NCBI GenBank assembly: GCA_018287875.1
Contig: JAGVVL010000015.1
Location: 2,852,001-2,916,000 of the forward strand
DNA length: 64,000 nt
Source: Nigrospora sphaerica
Lineage: Eukaryota > Ascomycota > Sordariomycetes > Amphisphaeriales > Apiosporaceae
Reading direction: 5' to 3'
Part shown: positions 23,366-33,760 of the stretch, piece by piece
Layout of the letters: every line of letters starts with the position of its first letter
Numbering within the stretch: position 1 is the first letter of the stretch
Notes under the pieces: model-generated
What the model was told of the DNA's origin: nothing
Database searches by the model: none
Seen by the model: the letters and a program-made list of their open reading frames with translations, nothing else
Position numbers and translations under genes: made by a program

Positions 23366-23970
23366 GGCCCCGTCATTCCTACAAGCTTGGGGGTTGACCT
23401 TCTCGCCCGCGTTGGGCGTCGGATCGAAACTGGAATGGAGAGAAGGGGGCATATCCCCCACACGGTCAATGGATACGTGTGGTGGCCGCCCCGGCATATT
23501 CTTTGGTGAGCGCCGGTCCCAAGCGGGCCGAAGCCGTAAGGCCTTCCGGCAACACCATCATATCGCTCTTTTTACCCCGGTGTACCCACATCGGCGATGG
23601 TCGAGGAGTCTCCGGCACGGCCTGGAGGAAGAAGGCGCTTGGCGTCAACGGGAAGGAGTAGGGTATGGAGTTTTTGCTGCAGCAGTGCATGGAGCTGGAG
23701 TGGAATCTGGGTACGTTTCGGGACTTGTTTCTTGGCGTTGAGGCCGAGACGCACGCCCCACGGAACAGATGGATCTGTCAAACGACATCATGTCTTTGCA
23801 CCTCCGGGGTTCTTCAGGGGCCACGCCAGGGGTCCCCTGTCCATTCAGGCAAGGGTGGGGGCAATATATCTAGTTGTAATCACCTGTGGGAAACACGGCA
23901 TGGTCTTTTTGTACAGTACACTCTACAGACGAATGAAGGCAAGAACGTGTCTATTGTGTATACTTGGCCA
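23366..23970. other. Convergent intergenic region
   Basis: 3' flanks of the asparaginase-like and P-loop genes. Overlapping frames of up to 147 codons show no motif. No gene called. Confidence 0.5.
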
Positions 23971-24588
23971 CTACGGCTCGGCGGTGAGGCGCCGCAGCTC
24001 GGCACAATGACTGATTAGGTGCTCTAGAATCCTCGCCGCCGCCTCGCCGGGAGAGAGGCGGGTCACATCCAGCTCGAATGCTGCCGGATGGCCGGCGAAC
24101 CTGTACAGCTCTGCGTCCTCCCTGAAGCGCCTCGCCAACTCGACGTCGACGAGTTTTTTGTGCTGGGCCCGATCGCCGGCCACGAGTCTCTGCAGGTTGG
24201 TCTCGACGTCGCAATGGAGAAGTATGGGCACGAAATCGCTCCCACGCTCCGCGGCACAGGCGGCGTGCTCGTGGCAGACGGCGGCGCCGAGTTCGTTGGA
24301 CGATTGGAAATCGGTGAAAATGTAGGCCGTTGCGTGCGTGCTCTCCTCGTGCGCGAGAGCATGGAAGACGGCAGCGCGAACCGAGCGGCGCAGCGTCTGG
24401 TACCCGGGCTGCGTACGGCCCAGGATGGCGTCGACGGGGTTGATGAGAAGGTGATTGTGCACCAATTTGGCGTGCGGCGGGCGCAAGAGGGCCAGCAGTT
24501 CGCGACAGATGGTTAACTTGCCCGTGCCGGGAAAGGCATTGATGTGGATGATGGGAAAGGGCCTCGGCCCGTTTGGAAGCTCACTCAT
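23971..24588 (-). CDS. P-loop kinase-like protein (AAA_33 / zeta-toxin-like nucleotide-binding fold)
   Basis: Single exon, 205 aa. The N-terminal 'IIHINAFPGTGKLTICREL' (about 13-31) is a Walker A loop of the form GTGKLT found in small fungal P-loop kinases. 'AYIFTDFQSS' is a probable Walker B strand and 'FVPILLHCDVETNLQRLVAGDR' a lid/LID-like arginine region. Length and layout fit small-molecule kinases such as the chloramphenicol phosphotransferase/gluconate kinase class. The substrate is unknown. Within the cluster it could phosphorylate an intermediate or give self-protection, but it may be unrelated. No signal peptide. It is followed by the isopropylmalate dehydrogenase-like gene on the same strand after 710 bp. 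Confidence 0.7.
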   Translation of the reverse strand: MSELPNGPRPFPIIHINAFPGTGKLTICRELLALLRPPHAKLVHNHLLINPVDAILGRTQPGYQTLRRSVRAAVFHALAHEESTHATAYIFTDFQSSNELGAAVCHEHAACAAERGSDFVPILLHCDVETNLQRLVAGDRAQHKKLVDVELARRFREDAELYRFAGHPAAFELDVTRLSPGEAAARILEHLISHCAELRRLTAEP

Positions 24589-25298
24589 CGTGTCGTCAGA
24601 TTCTTTTGGTTGTTTTGGGAGGAGGGGGAATGGTTACGAGGGGTAATGTGGAATTGGTCGGGTACGTGAGCCCGGGATACGATATTAGCTAAGGGCTTCG
24701 CTGTGGATACAGTGCGAATAACCACGATGAAAGAGTGAGATAGTGAGTGAGTGAGAGTGAGCGTGTGGGTGTGAGAGAGAGAGAGAGAGAGAGTTCTGGA
24801 CCCCAATGAACAGGCCCTCCGATTGCTATATTGTTAGCTTTCACCCATGCTCCCGCTCCTCTCACTTTCAACGGATAGCCCGGGCGCTACGGGGAAGGAC
24901 CGGTCATGTTTTGCACCTGTCTACTTACATTGTTCACTTATGAAAACCTGCTTGGGAGATAGGAGAACATGACAAGCCGCCGGTTTGGTTTTACAGGCAA
25001 GTCCCCTGCTATCCGGTTCTACCGTTACATACCCAGTCATAGGCCCGGTATAAGCCAATAACTCTCTAACTCATTACGGCTTAGTTAAGAGGGGGCTTGC
25101 CAACCGTCAAATTCGAATCCATCGTAGCCCTACTGGGAAACCCCTGTGCGGTTGACGAAAAGCAGTCGTCCATTTAAGGGTTCGTTCCATCTCATCACGA
25201 AGCGTAGTAGTAGTAGTAGTACTAATAGTAGTAGTAGTGGTTATTGTTGTTGTTGTCGTACCACGCACGCCCCTTTTCCAAGTGTATAATACTATCCC
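24589..25298. repeat. Intergenic with microsatellites
   Basis: It contains a (GA)n run at about 24771-24793 preceded by GTGA-rich repeats, and an imperfect (AGT)n run at about 25203-25238. No gene seen. Confidence 0.7.
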
Positions 25299-26735
25299 TC
25301 AGCCAAGTTGGGAGAGAACCTTGACCACGTGATTGCCAATGCCGCTCGTCGTGGCGTTTCCCCCCATGTCCTTCGTACGCACGCCGGCCTCTATCGTGTC
25401 CCTCACTGCCTTCTCGATGGAATCGGCCGCGTCGGGCATGGCGAGCGAGTACCGGAACATCATGGCTACGGAGAGAATCATGCCCAGGGGGTTCACAACC
25501 TGCTTTCCCGCAATGTCGGGGGCGGACCCTGGTTGCGTTATTCCGTCAGTAACTGGGTTTGGGAACGGCAAGGCCCGCGCCGCTCAGCGGAAAGTTGGGG
25601 CCACGAGAGTAAGAACTTGCCGTGGATGGGCTCGTACAAGCCCTTGATGGGACCAGCTTCGGCCGTGGGGATCCCGCGCAAACTGGCGCTGGGCAGCAGG
25701 CCGATGCTCCCGGCGATGGCACTCCCCTGGTCGCTGATGATGTCGCCGAAGAGGTTGCTGGCCAGCACGATGCCGTTGAGCTTGGTCGGCGCGCACGCCA
25801 GCAGCATGGCCGCGCTGTCGGCCAGCTGGTGAGATAGGGGCACGTCGGGGAACTCCCTAGCGAACACGTCGCTGACGACCTGGCGCCAGAAGGCCCCGCA
25901 GGCCATCAGCACGTTGGCCTTGTCCAGGCTGATGACGGGACGCGGCGGCTTGTGCTGGCGCGCGAGGCTGCCGGCGAGCCGGGCCACCCGCTCGACCTCC
26001 TCATAGGTATAGCGGTCCGTGTCGAACGCGGCCCGTTCTCCGCGCTCCTTCTGTCCGAAGTAGATGCCCCCCGTGAGCTCGCGGATTATGAGAATGTCGG
26101 TGCCGCGGACGATGTCGGCCTTGAGCGGTGAGTCTTCGACGAGCGATGGCGCCGCGAAGTGGACGGGACGTAGGTTGCCGTACAGCTGCAGCTCGCGGCG
26201 TAGTACGCCGAGGCTGAGATACTCGACCGAGGGCACGAGTCCGTTCCATTTCTGGACCGCAGCGGCCGCATTTGTTCATCAGCAACTCGGAGGCGACAAG
26301 ACCCGCAACATCAGGAGGATCGGCCTTCGCTTACCGGGCCTCCCACGGCACCCAGCAGCACCGCGTCGGCATCTTTGGCGGCCTGCAAGGCTTCAGGACG
26401 GATGGCCTCGCCGTAGAGATCAAAGCTGGTCTAAACGATGGGGGGTTATGGGGGGAGAAATATCAGTAGTAGCCACCAAGAAAATTTGATTCCACGGATA
26501 CCCACCCCTCCCAGCTCGTAGGACTTGACGTTGTATTCGACGTTAGGATAACGACGCATTGCTTCATGTAAAACCTTTAACCCTTCAGCTAGGACCTAGA
26601 AAAGCGAGTGTTGCGTGATTAGTAACGCTGATATCAAGATGGGCCTCGAGGACATGTGGCAGTGAAGAAATCGTGTACCTCGGGTCCGGCATAATCTCCA
26701 CCAAAAGCAATGATGTTGAGTTTCTTGCCGGCCAT
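25299..26735 (-). CDS. 3-isopropylmalate dehydrogenase-like enzyme
   Basis: Five exons: 26735-26679, 26595-26506, 26430-26335, 26251-25621 and 25528-25299, 367 aa, the usual LeuB length. It would oxidise and decarboxylate the isopropylmalate analogue with NAD+. Motifs in order: 'NIIAFGGDYAGPE' (start), 'ADAVLLGAVGGPKWNG' (about 70-84), 'LRRELQLYGNLRP', 'RELTGGIYFG', 'SLDKANVL' (catalytic Lys, about 190), 'SNLFGDIISDQGSAIAGSIGLLPSASL' (metal Asp pair, about 244) and 'YEPIHGSAPDIAGK'. The last motif is complete only if the last intron (25529-25620) uses a GC donor (G|GCAAGT). Two details differ from housekeeping LeuB: Gln after the second Asp where Glu is usual, and Gly-Val where the substrate-recognition helix normally has Leu-Leu/Lys. 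It transcribes away from the aminotransferase gene. Confidence 0.9.
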
Positions 26736-27621
26736 GCTGCAAAATTTATAAATTCTAGAGCGGCCCAGATGGTGCTTCTCTCTTGCGACAGAATGAATTC
26801 TCTACGAGGAGGTGGGGTTTATTTGGGTTTTCTTTTTTTTTTGGGCCATCAACAAATACACACCTTTTGCTTCGATATCTCTCGCAGTAAATCTTCTGCC
26901 AAGTGTTTGAAAGCTTCTGTGACCCTAGGCATGTGGGAGGGAAGACGTAGTAAGCGCAATAGTACGCGCAACGACCAGCACCGTTGCACTGATGGGTGGT
27001 TCGCGCTCTGGGAAGGGGGTCCCAGTAGACCCGGAGGTCTTGCTGAAAGTCTATTAGATGCCCTGAATACGGAACATGGCGATAGAAACGCAAGGGCCAA
27101 GGTTGCCAGATACAGGCTTGAAGGGTAATCCCGTGTCATCGTAACTCTATCTAGGGCAGCCAACAAGTCTGGGCTAGGGGACGGGGGACATAACCCTATC
27201 AAGTAGGCGGCAAACAAATCCGCGGACGCGGCGACAAGGCAATTTGTAAGTCATGGATCTCACGAGGCCATAGAGAGCGGTGAGACAAGATTCAGGTCGG
27301 ACAGCAGACACGGACCAGGCCAGGACGAAATGGTGTTGAAAATAGGCACGTCGTTTTTCAGGTCCATGACTTCGGGCTTTAGCAGTCTGTACAAACGCCG
27401 GATGGCGTCGTGTCATGTAAGTAACATGGGCCACGATGCCAGACAGTTCCTGATGACGTGAACAGCCGGTTTAGTCTTGGTGGTTGTTGCCGAGCCTGCT
27501 AGGGGGTGTCGAGGTACTATATAGCCCGGCCAACCTCGGCGGCTCGCTTCACCGTAGTAGGAGCCTCGTACAGCGGAGAAATTCGGCAAGCGACGTCGTC
27601 GTGGTATGGGAGAAAAGTAAG
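26736..27621. promoter_or_regulatory. Divergent promoter of dehydrogenase and aminotransferase genes
   Basis: 886 bp between two divergently transcribed pathway genes, so probably a shared regulatory region. Frames of up to 151 codons here have no motifs. A T-run occurs near 26830-26842. Confidence 0.4.
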
Positions 27622-28899
27622 ATGAATTTGACAGCAAACGAAATGGAGTCGGCTTGCGTACAGGAGCCCAACCGCAATGTGGATTGGAGCAGCGTAGGCT
27701 TCACTCCTTATCCCGGTACGTCGCCTCCCCGGCCCGTAGATGGCGAAACCCCTGGGGGCCTCAGCTCACCTCTGACTTGACGTCGGAAAGTGAACGGCCA
27801 TATCCAATGCAACTTCTCGAGCGACACGGGCAGCTGGAGTGAGCCGCAGTGGGTCACGAGCCCAATGCTCCAAGTCCACGGCTTCGCGCCGGGGCTCAAC
27901 TACGGCCAGCAGGCCTTCGAGGGTCTGCGCGTCTTCCGCGATGAGGCCGGGGGCATCCGGCTGTTCCGGCTTTCGACGCACGCGGCCCGTTTCGCGCGCT
28001 CTACTGTAGCCGTGGGTATACCGGCGGTGCCGACGAAGCTCTTCGAACGGGCCGTGCGGCTCGCCGTGGCCCTCAACAGCGAGTTCGTGCCGCCTTTCGC
28101 GAGCTCCGGCTGTTCCATGTACGTACGGCCCGTCGCCTTCGCCAGCAGCGCCAGCCTGGACCTGCGCCCCGCGACGGGCTACACTTTGGCCGTCATGGTC
28201 ACACCCATCACCGTCCTCTACCAGCCCAAGGGGCTCCGGGCCCTTGTCGTCGAGGACTTTGACCGCACGGCGCCCCGCGGCACTGGCGCCGTCAAGATCG
28301 GCGGCAACTACGGCCCGACCGTCCCCATCATGCAGGCCGCCCGCCAGAAGGGCTTCGCCCTCACCCTGCACCTCGACTCGCAGACCAACTCGGTCGTTCA
28401 TGAGTTCTCCGCCAGCGGCTTCGTCGCCCTCAAGGTGCTTCCCGGACAGGCGGGCCCCCTCCGCACGCTGGTCATCCCCAAGGACGACCAGATCCTGCCG
28501 AGCATCACTGTCGACAGCGTCGCCACCGTCGCCGCCTCACTAGGCTGGGAGGTAGAGCGCCGCAAGGTACGTACTTGGGCGTCCCGACGTCTGTCTCCTC
28601 CCTCCCCTGCCTGACCCTTGCTCCAGATTCCTCTCCTGGAGCTCGCGAGCTTCACCCAGGTGTACACCGTAGGCACAGCTTCGTCTTTAGTCCCCGTCGG
28701 CAGCATCGACCACGAGTCGGCCGGGGCATGCTACAACTTTACTGTCGACGCTGAATCGCCTGACTCGGCCCACAACATCCTGAACGAGCGCCTGCATAGG
28801 ATCAAGCGTGGCATAGACGCCGAGCCTTGGGGGTGGGTCGAGAAGTTGGAGGCAGGCGAGATTCTCCCCGACGTGAAGAGAATCCTGGGACGCGAATAG
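27622..28899 (+). CDS. Branched-chain amino acid aminotransferase-like (class IV PLP enzyme)
   Basis: Exons 27622-27715, 27791-28566 and 28627-28899, 380 aa; introns 75 and 60 bp. It transfers an amino group to a branched or extended 2-oxo acid using PLP. Motifs: 'VDWSSVGFTPYPVNGHIQCNF' near the start, 'HGFAPGLNYGQQAFEGLRVFR' (substrate/PLP entry), 'GTGAVKIGGNYGPTVPIMQAA' with the PLP Lys at about residue 199, 'HEFSASGFVAL' (the E-x-S motif of fungal BCATs), and 'VGTASSLVPVGSI' near the end (cofactor phosphate region). No clear mitochondrial presequence, so probably cytosolic. As the last step of an elongation set it would give the extended amino acid. Confidence 0.9.
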
Positions 28900-29369
28900 G
28901 AGAGCCCAAGTGGTCTTACTGAATTCGGCATGGCCTTACGGAGCGGCAATAAAGTTCTCGGACAGTGGAACGGAAAGGAACAGAGAAGCTGTGAGATGAT
29001 AATAACTTTGCTAGCCTTTGGGGCTCGCCCGTGCCCAGTCCGCTTCCATCGGGTTTCCCCGTCCCAACTCAAAAGGTCCCCCGTGATGAACAGGGTTCCC
29101 GAGAAATCCGATTCGGGTAAAGTCACGTACTAAGCGGTACGGACTCGCCCAGTCCCGCTGCAGGCGCACAGCAAGCGAGCCGGGGGCAAAAGCAGACGGT
29201 GGCCTTCTTACAAGCCCATGATCGCTTGGGGGAATCCCGGTTTTTGGCCCCGGGGGCACTCACTTGTCCTTGCGCGTCGAGGGCCAGCCTGATGGTCCTA
29301 TACACCTTCTCTGCTGCTGAAATTCCTGCGTGTCAGCATCTCCGTACACCACCCCGGGTCTGGTCAGCC
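28900..29369. other. Convergent intergenic region
   Basis: 3' flanks of the aminotransferase and MFS exporter genes. Nothing supported. Confidence 0.5.
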
Positions 29370-31700
29370 CTACTCTGGTTTGAACTTGTCGACCCGGACC
29401 CTCCAAAGCATCGCGACGATGATGCAGGCCGCCGCTAAGCAAATGCCGAACGTCGCAGTAAATGCTTTTTGGTAGGCGTTGATGACTACGAAGCAAAAGT
29501 CAGCTGGAAGTGAAAAAAGAACCGTGGTGATGCGATCTGCCCACTCAATAGTTTCAACGGGTCGGGAATGGACTTCAAGAGAACGGGGTCCTCCCGTACT
29601 GCATTGGCCGTCTATCCCAAGATTTGTCAGTCTAACGGGCGCCGCTTTTGGTCCGGCCCGGGAGTACACACCTGGATATCGCGGCTGTCCAGCTCGTCTC
29701 TGCCCAAAACCGACAGAAAAAGGTTTTGCAAGATGGCGGTGCTGAGAGCCGTGGATACGAAGATGCCGAGGGAGCGAAACATGATCAACCCACTGTTGGC
29801 CACGGCTTGATCTTGGGTCGGGGTGATGTTCAAAAGCGCCAAAACGGTGCTGGGGGCGAGCATCGCCACGCCCACCGTCGGTAGGGCCAGCATGATGTAG
29901 TACACGGCGTCGGGGACGCCGAAGCGCTGGAAAATAGAGGCCATGAGGACGAGCCCCAGCCCTCCGGCGAACAGCATGACCTGGCTCACGGCCATGGTAA
30001 GTCGCGGACTCCCCAGGCGTGCGACGAGGGACCCCGTCAGCGCGCTGCTAACGGTGAAGGTGATGGAGGGCACGACCAGGCGCAGGCCGGCGTCGCGCAC
30101 CGAGTCAAGTTTGACCAACTGGAAGAACAGCGGCGTGTTGTACAACAACTGGACCCGCTCAGTAAGCACCTGTGTATCGGGGGTGGACGGGGGAATGCGG
30201 TGGCAGTTTGGCCTTTGCGTGACGTACCGTCGAGTTGGCCAGGCTCGCGAGAAAGCCAGCGCACATCAGGTTCCCCGTCGGGAAGGCAAGGAAAAGGTAG
30301 GGCGGGAGGACGGGGTTCGCAACTTTGGTCTCGATGTACGCAAAGCCGGCGACGGAAAGAATGGCCGTCACGGCCGTGGTGATGACGGCGGGGTGTTTCC
30401 AGTTGTACACGTTACCTCCCAGGGTCAAGCACACGAAGAGACTGCCCAGGGCCGCAACCTGTTCCGGCTTAGTTTCAGCCAGCGCACGTCTTCGGGCCTT
30501 GCGAAGCATCATACCAAGAAAAGGGAGCCTTTCCAATCGAACTTGGCCAGGATCGTTTGCCGGAAGGTTTGGCCCTCCCTTTTCCCCCGGGATTTGGGAA
30601 CGAAGCAGGCTAACAAAACAGCCGCAAGCACGGTTATCGGGATCTGAGTCTGGGAGTCCGGTAAGCCTTTATACCCTTGCTTCAGGGGGGGAGGACGAGG
30701 CCGAGAGAGAGCAAACCTTGTATGCCCAGCTCCAACCAAGCTGTTCGACAATGATTCCCCCAAGGGCGGCGCCCATTCTACCTTCACATTAGTACCCGAC
30801 CTTTCTGTGTCCATGTCTTGTTCGTGTCGCCGGTATACGTACGCATTGCCAGTCCCGTAAATCATATAGTTGAGCGATTGGTAGTACCCTCTCTTCTTCA
30901 CGCCGACCACATCGGTAAGGAGGACGGATCCTAAGGCCGAGTAAGCACCCAACTCGTGTTCTGCAGCCCATCGGTCGATGGACGCCTACCCATTGTCACG
31001 ACCCCGGCCGACCCGATGCCGCACAGCGCCCGGGCGAACAACAGCACCCCCCATATCGGGGCAAAGGAGGATAGAAGGATGGCGGCGGCGAACAGGAAGG
31101 ATGCGAACAGGTAGGGGATGCGCCTGCCGACCAGGTCGGAGAAGCCTCCGTACAAGGGTTGGAAGACCATGGACGTGAGGACGAAAGAATTGACGAGCCA
31201 TGAGGACAAGTTTGCGTGGTTGAAATTGGACGCGATGGCAGCGTGCGTCGAGCTGTTGAGACCCGAATCATACGCCGTTGACTGTGAAACGGTCAGGGAG
31301 GCGTCTCATCTGGTCTGCGGGCGGAGAGAACGTACGAAGTTGGATATTGAGATTGCTATGGCTCGGCCGTTAGTAAGGAGTAGTCATGGAACGGCTGATG
31401 TACGGGAAAAAGTAGCAACATGCGGTAAAAGGGACAGATCTGAAGCATACCGAGAATTACAAGCACGAGCTGAAGCTTTCCCGACCTCTTAGGATTGTCT
31501 ACCACTGCCTCGGAGGTATCTGGCTGGGCACCCGCAGGAGAATTGTCTCGCTCCGGCTTCCTGGTCTCTTGAGGTCCATCCTCTTGGTCTCCCTTCTCCG
31601 ATACCCCCGTCGCGACTGAACGGGATTCTGTAGTCAAATCCTGCCGCTCCGGCCCATCGTGCGCTCTCTCCCGCTGCTCATTCTTTTCTGTTTGGGGCAT
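29370..31700 (-). CDS. MFS exporter, DHA2/VBA-like (14-TM type), ten exons
   Basis: Exons: 31700-31451, 31355-31336, 31281-30990, 30930-30843, 30777-30717, 30649-30515, 30458-30228, 30169-29672, 29611-29545 and 29485-29370; 585 aa. All joins keep phase; introns are 54-95 bp. The second exon is only 20 nt. A charged Glu/Arg-rich tail of about 75 residues precedes TM1. 'SWLVNSFVLTSMVFQPLYGGFSDLVGRRIPYLFA' (MFS signature loop), 'ARALCGIGSAGVVTMGSVLLTDVV' (TM4-5) and 'GAALGGIIVEQLGWSWAY' (antiporter motif C) put it in the DHA2 group close to fungal VBA-type transporters. Likely exports the cluster product or moves an amino-acid precursor. An upstream ATG (31874) adds an unconvincing extension. 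Confidence 0.85.
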
Positions 31701-32880
31701 GATCGGTGGCAAAGGGGCGCAAGCCGTCGGGGACTCGGGGTCTATGAGAGCTATCAATCGCACCAAAGCAATTAAAGGGGGAAAGGGGTTCAAAAACAGC
31801 GTGCCGCGAGGGTTTCCCGTGTTATAAATATTCACAGCGGATAGGAAAACAGTTTTGGCCCTGGGCATCCACACCCTTCCTCGGCCCGACGAGAAAGCGG
31901 CCGGAAGACCTTGCTGAGTAAGGCATAAGATGGTACAGGTGGAGCTATCGGGGTGTATTCCCCCTGGGATATTCCGCTTGATAGGCCCAAGTTCTTTTGA
32001 AATATGATTACGGAGGGCGCCAGGAGCTCTGACGAACGGTGGATCTTTGGCGGTTGATGTCTATAGAAAGAAATTGCCTCCATCAGCGGCTCGAAGATGC
32101 CGGGAGCAGGGATGGGACCAGTTCGGCGATTGGCGACTCACCCGAATCGTATGACCAATATATATCTGCATGGTCAGCGGTGGACCGAAATTCAGCGGTG
32201 GCCGGCCCCGGAACTTGCCTGCGCCGTCACAGGTTCACCGTCACAAGGGCATAGGAATCTCATCTCATTGTACCGAGGGTCGATATGACCACGGCTGTTT
32301 AGCCCACCTGATGCTAGGTTTGGCTTGGTTGGGTTGCATGACGTAGCCTCGTGGAGGTGTCTCGGTAGGAGAAGATGTCTGCGAGCCACGCGTAGCTATC
32401 TTGCCTTTTAATCCGATGGAACATCGGTCTGCTGCTAGCCGAAGCTTGCCAGGATGGCAAAAAAGTACCTGGGCGGAACCGCCGAGGCGACGACGCGATA
32501 GGGCTATGCCAACAGGCCCGCAGACAGATGGTAAGCTCGACGCCCTCTTGGCAGAGAACATACTGCGTTCTTGGAGCGGCACAAGGTGATTACAACGGTA
32601 CGTCCTCCCATGAGCAGGGCAATATCGGTAAGGGGTTCTCCATGGTGTTTCCTGTCTAGAAACGAGCGTTAAAAAGCCCAAAATACCCAGGCCTCTGGGG
32701 GTTGCCCTTTCGGAAACGAATACAGGCGTGTCCAACAGCGCAAGCGGCAGTTGAGGTCCAGCAGGCCCATTGGGCATGATTTTGCGATCGATAGTTGGAT
32801 CCACTCCGCGTGGTCCCCTCATGACGCTGAATATTCCCGGTTGATCCAGCTGCGAAAGTGAGAGACCAATGGAAGACGGG
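31701..32880. other. Intergenic
   Basis: 5' flank of the MFS exporter gene and 3' flank of the small ORF. A 185-codon minus-strand frame at 32265-32822 has no recognisable features and is not called. Confidence 0.45.
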
Positions 32881-33236
32881 CTAGGCTCGAAAACGGCGGA
32901 CTATTTCCCCCACAATCGCCAGGGCTCTGAACTGGACGAGCGTCGCACCGTCCATCCGGACGTTCAATACTGGCATCAAGAATCCCGCCTCGCCGTGCGG
33001 CGCTGAGAGGGCGGGGGGTCTTGGATAATATTCCGAGTAGATATCCAGGGTCAGAGTCAGCGTGCGTGATTCCCCTGCCTGCAAAGTCAGCCGCTAGTCT
33101 GAAATACGACCTCACTCATGACATCGCGCCTCGGGTAGCCGGCGACGGAAATGCGCCTGGCGCCTACTTGCTGGAAGCTATCGAGGACTGAGCTCAGGGC
33201 GGTTTGGTCAATCTTGCCCTTGCGTCGCTGCGGCAT
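32881..33236 (-). CDS. Possible small two-exon gene of unknown function
   Basis: Exon 33236-33168 joined to 33078-32881 gives 88 aa. The 89-bp intron has donor GTAGGC, a GCTGAC branch site and acceptor TTGCAG, and joins phase 0 to phase 0. The protein has a basic start (MPQRRKGKID), then 'LSSVLDSFQQAGESRTLTLTLDIYSEYY', a Pro-rich turn, and 'GFLMPVLNVRMDGATLVQFRALAIVGEIV'. This alternates hydrophobic residues like a small alpha/beta fold. No family recognised. The start is uncertain: in-frame ATGs occur upstream to 33377. It could also be a remnant of a longer gene. It sits divergently from the AsnRS-like gene. Confidence 0.4.
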
Positions 33237-33760
33237 CGACCCAGGCTCGCACCTGTGCTGCTGGGAATACATGGCTTTCATCCGGACGTAATCTAGCCAA
33301 AGGGGGGGTAGAAGAAGGGCGGTGCACGTACGAAGACTTATAAAATTACAAACGCATGTATGCGTATTGGTATACATTGCAGCGCGGTTGGAAATTCCAG
33401 GGGTATCTGCAACTATGGACGCCTTTCAGGTCGGAAAAGTATCTTCGGGATCGGTGCTGCCCGTCAGGCGAGTGGCAACAAAGACAGGAACTCGACTCGG
33501 AATGGCCATGCATCACCAAGGCGTCGGGCCGCATAGCAGGAACAATGACTCGTAAGTCGTGATATCGCGCCCTATATAGATGGGTTGATTCCCGCATGAA
33601 ACAACCAACATCTCATCATCACATCTCAGCTTCGATTCCCACCTTCGCCTTACAATTACAGTCTTTTTTCTAGGAACAGTTTTCCACCACCGCAACTCAA
33701 CCAAGACATTCTTTTCACCAATTGACCTTTCGCTTCGTCCAACCACCCCCCACTATCAAA
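33237..33760. promoter_or_regulatory. Promoter region of the AsnRS-like gene
   Basis: The 100 bp before 33761 are pyrimidine-rich (CT/CAACC tracts), as is usual before fungal transcription/translation starts, and the ATG sits in a good context (TCAAAATGG). No other feature is supported. Confidence 0.45.
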
